From Zygnema cylindricum (lineage: Eukaryota > Streptophyta > Zygnematophyceae > Zygnematales > Zygnemataceae), in NCBI GenBank assembly GCA_037447655.1, contig JBBHKE010002166.1, forward strand, positions 1 to 10,664: a DNA stretch of 10,664 bases, given 5' to 3'. A program made the translations under genes and the position numbers. The notes below the pieces were generated by a model, which saw only the letters and a program-made list of their open reading frames with translations, made no database searches and was not told where the DNA came from. Below, piece by piece: positions 7,524 to 10,664 of the stretch. The stretch's first letter is position 1. Each line of letters starts with the position of its first letter.

Positions 7524-7560
7524 AATTAAATTAATGTGAGTATACCTGAATAATTTAATT
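7524..7560. repeat. Perfect 10-bp-arm AT hairpin
   Basis: AATTAAATTA (7524-7533) and TAATTTAATT (7551-7560) are exact reverse complements around a 17-base loop. In such AT-rich DNA this is less surprising than the neighbouring GC-containing hairpin, but the two lie side by side. Confidence 0.55.
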
Positions 7561-7737
7561 TATGTCAGAATAAATAAATCTACAGTATTAACTAATACAC
7601 AAAAAAGACAAACCACTGTTGTTAGAAATATTTACAAGAACACACAATCTCACAATATTGTATGCTGAGTCACTCAACGAAACTCCTCGAATTTCATCAA
7701 ACAATCCGGGACGTCCAAAATGTAGATCTTGTGATTT

Positions 7738-7753
7738 GACGCGATTTCGCGTC
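7738..7753. repeat. CpG-rich palindrome
   Basis: GACGCGA and TCGCGTC are exact reverse complements separated by TT. The site contains four CpG steps and looks like a protein-binding palindrome rather than a random match. Its function is unknown. Confidence 0.5.
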
Positions 7754-8046
7754 CCCACTCCATGAAGAATTACAACTGCCTTTGTCCGCCGTCCGTAGTT
7801 TTTATTCGGCACCCTTAATAGCACGCCACGTGGTCTCAAAGTCCACTTGACGAAACGACGTCAAACCATCCAAATTTGTTTATACCGCAATCACGTACAT
7901 CGCCAAAAATTACGCCTACCAAGTTTAAAGTACATCTGTCAAATAAGATTCTTTGTAGCGTCGCGTCCTTTTCCATAAATGCCACCGTCCCATTATGTTT
8001 CGTACGTGCGACGTACCATTTCAACCTCTTCAAATATATAACGTAG

Positions 8047-8061
8047 GATCGCTTTGCGATC
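8047..8061. repeat. GATCGC-TTT-GCGATC hairpin
   Basis: Perfect 6-bp arms surround a 3-base loop, just upstream of the minus-strand TATA-like box only if that strand is transcribed. It lies in the CpG-rich part of the putative LTR. Confidence 0.4.
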
Positions 8062-8290
8062 GGCCGTCCATTTCTCCAACGTATTCCATAAATTACGTGC
8101 GTTGGTTCGCGTCCCTCAAATTATTATTTCGTACATCGAATTTCAATTAATTTCACTTCTCCCCCAACCCGAAAATCCATTCATACAACCACATTAAATT
8201 CATTTAATAAATTACGCACGAAACCTCGCGTGCGCACAAAGTGTGTCGTACGCAAAAAACTAGCATTTCAAAAACAACACCAACCTCCTA

Positions 8291-8336
8291 CCGACGGCTA
8301 ACTGCAGAATCTACTGACGGCTAACAACAGAATCTA
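8291..8336. repeat. 23-bp tandem duplication
   Basis: The unit at 8291-8313 (starting CCGACGGCTAAC, ending CAGAATCTA) is followed directly by a copy at 8314-8336 with 3 mismatches and no gap. This is a small duplication in LTR-like DNA, a common place for short repeated enhancer motifs. Confidence 0.65.
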
Positions 8337-8721
8337 AAGGACAATCCCGAAGGTTACGTGACTATCCACAATGTACCGGTCTGCTAGAGCTACATAGAAC
8401 CAATGCCATGTTATGGAGCCTCCACTGTTGCAACAGACTAACTCCGTTGTTCGTCCTCCATTGGAGGTGAACTACAGTGCCTTGTGCTCCTATGTGAAAA
8501 TACAAGGATCTGATCCGGCTGGTTGTCCTCCCCATCCCTGTACGCTAAGGTCTGTACATGGTAGAATGAGGCCCCAGAAATCCTGGGAGTAGAAATGTGC
8601 CGAGAATGCACTAGAGCTTGACAGCTGTCGAGCGTGCTTGGGAACCGTGAGGTTTAGGTGAGATGTCCGAGGAGGTGTGCATGAGAGATATGCAATCCAC
8701 CCCAAATGCTGATGCGTCCCC

Positions 8722-8814
8722 GGATGCGTGACCATACCGTTCTCTGTCCTTTCCCTCCCAGGGATATGCATAGGTAATAATGAGGGATCAAGTGAAAAAT
8801 AAAAGTACCCCGTA
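8722..8814 (-). repeat. 93-bp LTR-start fragment, copy 2 (start of 3' LTR of the right-hand element)
   Basis: Read on the minus strand, this follows the polypurine tract of the right-hand pol pseudogene and begins near TAATTACGGGGTAC, where a 3' LTR should start. The usual first bases TG are not seen, which may reflect decay. The gap-free match to 3731-3823 marks it as a mobile-element end. The shared sequence stops sharply at 8722 although the LTR should continue to lower coordinates. Confidence 0.65.
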
Positions 8815-8818
8815 ATTA

Positions 8819-8830
8819 CCCCCCCCTTTT
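8819..8830 (-). other. Polypurine tract (plus-strand primer site of the right-hand element)
   Basis: On the minus strand this reads AAAAGGGGGGGG, 30 bases after the pol stop codon and just before the LTR start. In LTR retrotransposons this purine run resists RNase H and primes second-strand synthesis. Its position between the pol end and a repeated LTR sequence fits that role well. Confidence 0.7.
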
Positions 8831-8860
8831 AGTCCCGCATGACTAAGAGGATAAGACAAA

Positions 8861-9293
8861 TTAGCCGCCAAATTTGCAATCCCCACAGAAACCACGGATT
8901 TGAGGGTTAAGAGAGAGGCTCCCAAGTCACCGGAAGGCAAAAGTCATGCCAACCTTGGTGATAGCGTTCACACACCAATATGAGGCCAAGTGAGGTGGAC
9001 ACATTGCAGGCAAAAGAACATGAGGGCGAATCTGCAAAGTAAGTGAGGTGGAAAGTGGGTTCGTCCTCTAGGCCTCGTAGATGGCAAGGAGCCACATTGA
9101 TCTGATTCTCCTCATTTTTGCGGCCATCTTTCCCTTCCAAGGTAAGAACCCCTTTGTTCGACAACTCCACTAATTTCATAATCAGCCGTCCGGCCAAAAT
9201 GTCCAAAGTGTCCTTCTTCTATTGCATGCAATACACAAAATCCCCAGGCATTAATCGCCGTTGCCGAGGGACATAATTGCCGCTCCTGCGTTG
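8861..9293 (-). pseudogene. Integrase C-terminal region ending in a PHD-finger-like module
   Basis: This is the last part of the right-hand pol. From 9293 it reads NYVPRQRRLMPGDFVY, a stop at 9221-9219, then LDILAGRLIMKLVELSNKGV, LTLEGKDGRKNEENQINVAP and CHLRGLEDE, the small basic domain that follows the integrase core in this family. After it comes a cysteine-rich tail: Cys at 9020 and 9008, then C-x2-Y-x4-H-x2-C in CERYHQGWHDFC (codons 8972-8937). A 1-bp shift before the end leads to CGDC (8887-8876), KFGG and the stop TAA at 8863-8861. The spacing C-x2-[C]-x4-H-x2-C ... C-x2-C is that of a PHD zinc finger, with the fourth ligand changed to Tyr. PHD fingers bind histone H3 tails, so the module could have guided integration. 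The family match is strong in pattern but rests on motif reading alone. The stop and frameshift show the copy is dead. Confidence 0.72.
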
Positions 9294-9992
9294 GGAATAT
9301 CAAAGCTGATCCCTATGTTGAGAAACCTATATAAATTGCCCATAGCCAGAGGTATTTCCCGGTGAAATACCTTAGCCCTGTCGGCAATCATCTTCTCCAC
9401 AGTCCCCTTATTGTCCATCTCCGGAAGTATAATCGTCCAAGCCGATGCAGCCCCAGGTAGGATGGGATGTCGGCCGAAGAGAATGAAGTAAGTGCTATAG
9501 GAATGGAGGGAGGCCTACATAATGAATTTGTATCCCATGGCAATTTAAGGCACCAGTTTGTCCCATTCCCCCAAATCCTCTTCCACTACATATTTCCGTA
9601 GTGACAGTTTCACTGTCTGTACGCACCTTTTGGCCAAGCCGAGTGGTCTTGGCTGGTCAACCGGTGGTCAATGAGGCTCTTCTCCTGGAGGTTATAAAAG
9701 TCTTCGGCAAACTCGGACCCCTGATCATTGAGAACTTGGCTGGTGCTCCAAATTAGGACAGCACTTTGTGCAAGAATGCGTCCGCAATTGCTTTGGACTC
9801 GTTCTTGGGGAGAACCACCAATTCAAACCATTTTGAGAAGTGTTTAATCATAACTAAGACAAACCGGTTTCCTCGTCGCCTGGTTGGAAGTGGTTCGAGC
9901 AGATCCAATGACCATTTGTAAAACATCCCGCGGATGGGGAGGGAGTGAAGTTTCGTTCCACCTTTTCTAAAAAAAACAGCATTCACCCGGTC
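9294..9992 (-). pseudogene. Ty3/gypsy integrase core, right-hand copy
   Basis: Read on the minus strand: LHSLPIRGMFYKWSLDLLEP (first Asp codon 9905-9903), RRRGNRFVLVMIKHFSKWFE and FLHKVLS in one frame. A shift then leads to VLNDQGSEF (second Asp codon 9726-9724) and LIDHRLTSQDH. A deletion of about a dozen bases removes the PQADG block, and a third frame carries GLAKRC-type sequence with Lys (9631-9629) where the catalytic Glu belongs. Next come EEDLGEWDKLVP, a stop at 9547, MGYKF, a stop at 9517, ASLHS, FGRHPILP and ILPEMDNKGTVEKM, then AKVFHREIPLAMGNLYRF. Against the left copy, a 99-bp stretch around the first Asp differs at 27 positions but at only 4 of 33 residues. It is non-functional but clearly the same family. 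Confidence 0.88.
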
Positions 9993-10389
9993 ACACGAAG
10001 GGCATGTTTACACCAAATGATTTACCTGGGCTCCCAACCCATGCCACTAGTACGAACTTGTGATCAGTGTGGTGGTCTATTTCTGTCCGAAGTGAATGCA
10101 TTGCAGGTGAAGATGAACAATGAAGGTTTCACGATCTGCTGGAGGAGGAACCACTTTCCTTGTCCCATTGGCCCATTTCTAAGAAGAATGACTCGGTCCC
10201 ATTCATACGTCGCCATCTGAGTTTGAACACAAGATAAGTGAATTCTCGCTAGTTGGGAAAGAGGGGAACCTTTCTGGATGTCTGAAGGGAATCGAGGTCA
10301 TTCGAAATATCCTTACGGCTTGCTCTAATGGGAGCCCGCCCCTCCACGTCTGCAGCAAAAGTTTACAATTCCCCTTCAGCTTGAGGTAG
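9993..10389 (-). pseudogene. RNase H to integrase linker and H2C2 zinc-binding domain, right-hand copy
   Basis: On the minus strand this segment holds ADVEGRAP and SNDLDSLQTSRKV, followed by VVPPPADRETFIVHLH, HFGQK, a stop, TTTLITSSY, a stop, WHGLGAQVNHLV, a stop and TCPSCDR. The order and wording match the left-hand copy at 2600-3150, which has VVPPPTDRET, GHFGQKRTTSLVTRSY, WHGMWTQVN and TCSSCNR. The zinc ligands of the C-x2-C pair are kept. The His pair is damaged: the second His site of the left copy's GHFG reads IHFG here. Several stops and frame changes mark it as dead. It joins the integrase core without a gap in the same frame. Confidence 0.78.
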
Positions 10390-10664
10390 TTAAATAAAGG
10401 TAGAGGAAGCCCTGATAAGTCTTAGGCTAAGCTCAGGGTCCTTATTATGTCCAGCCCTAGTAGAGTGTTTCGTGGAAGGGTCTGGATTCCTGATAACATC
10501 GTTTCCATTCCCATGGATCTCCCTGGCTCGGTGGATGATGCTGAAATCGTATTCCTGCATTATAAGAACCCATCTGGCCAGCTTGCCGGTCAACTTAGTG
10601 TTCTCCATTATCCTTTTGAGGGGTTGGTGATCCGTAATAAGGGTGACGTGTACTCCATAGAGGT
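10390..10664 (-). pseudogene. Ty3/gypsy RNase H C-terminal part, right-hand copy
   Basis: From the window edge the minus strand reads LYGVHVTLITDHQPLKRIME, with the RNase H Asp intact in TDH (codon 10632-10630), unlike the left-hand fragments. It continues KLTGKLARWVLIMQEYDFSI and HRAREIHGNGNDVIRNPDPS, the classic end of the RNase H domain, then DPELSLRLIRAS and a stop. The frame is open for at least 90 codons. An internal ATG at 10608 is not a real start, since homology extends beyond it and off the window. Reverse transcriptase is expected just beyond 10664. Confidence 0.88.

Larger units (their letters stand above)
7561..8721 (-). other. Noncoding stretch, possibly LTR or promoter-like DNA on the minus strand
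   Basis: No coding frame is convincing. On the minus strand the DNA continues from the LTR start at 8814, so at least its right part is probably LTR. A TATATATTT-type box lies near 8031-8038 and an AATAAA at 7801-7806 (minus). Further along the minus strand, near 7610-7660, comes a T-rich run containing AACAACAGTGGTTTG, which recalls an LTR end followed by a TGGT primer site but does not match a standard one. The part from 7700 to 8300 is unusually rich in CpG and GTACG motifs compared with the rest of the window. The LTR end could not be located. Confidence 0.4.

Noticed and set aside
8490-8771. A 93-codon minus-strand frame
   Set aside because: It lies across the LTR start and neighbouring LTR-like DNA and shows no coding pattern.

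Overview
The window is eukaryotic repeat DNA, most likely from a plant nuclear genome. It is built from decayed Ty3/gypsy LTR-retrotransposon pieces and degenerate tandem repeats. I see no intact host gene, no bacterial-type operon and no convincing RNA gene. The integrase type (WSLDLLGPLP, a TSRDHPQADGLA-like block, a long C-terminal extension) fits elements I associate with non-seed plants and streptophyte algae. That taxonomic guess is weak.

Layout. (1) 1-1436, plus strand: the start of a pol pseudogene. It has a broken N-terminal part and then a 339-codon open stretch with reverse transcriptase and most of RNase H. (2) 1373-2481: about 1.1 kb of foreign DNA with several hairpins, a TATA box and a nearby AATAAA, resembling an LTR or promoter segment. 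(3) 2483-3729, plus strand: the rest of a pol pseudogene of the same kind (RNase H tail, zinc-binding H2C2 region, integrase core), with frameshifts and stops. (4) 3731-3823: a 93-bp piece that also occurs at 8722-8814, where it begins the presumed 3' LTR of the right-hand element. (5) 3824-4710: no recognisable gene. (6) 4711-5132: degenerate ~31-bp AT-rich tandem repeat. (7) 5305-6745: a 1.4-kb degenerate ~13-bp repeat of A-runs plus CGGTCTG-like cores. (8) 6746-8721: AT-rich, then CpG-rich noncoding DNA with strong inverted repeats, probably LTR or other element remains. (9) 8722-10664, minus strand: a second pol pseudogene of the same family, reading towards the first. In transcription order it carries RNase H, the H2C2 region, the integrase core, an integrase C-terminal region, a PHD-finger-like C-terminus, a stop, a polypurine tract and the start of the LTR.

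The two pol copies converge on the repeats from either side. Over a 99-bp integrase stretch they differ at 27 positions but at only 4 of 33 residues, so they probably diverged while still functional and died later. The most notable points are the PHD-finger-like end of the integrase, a lysine shared by both copies where the catalytic glutamate belongs, and the long array rich in AACGG.
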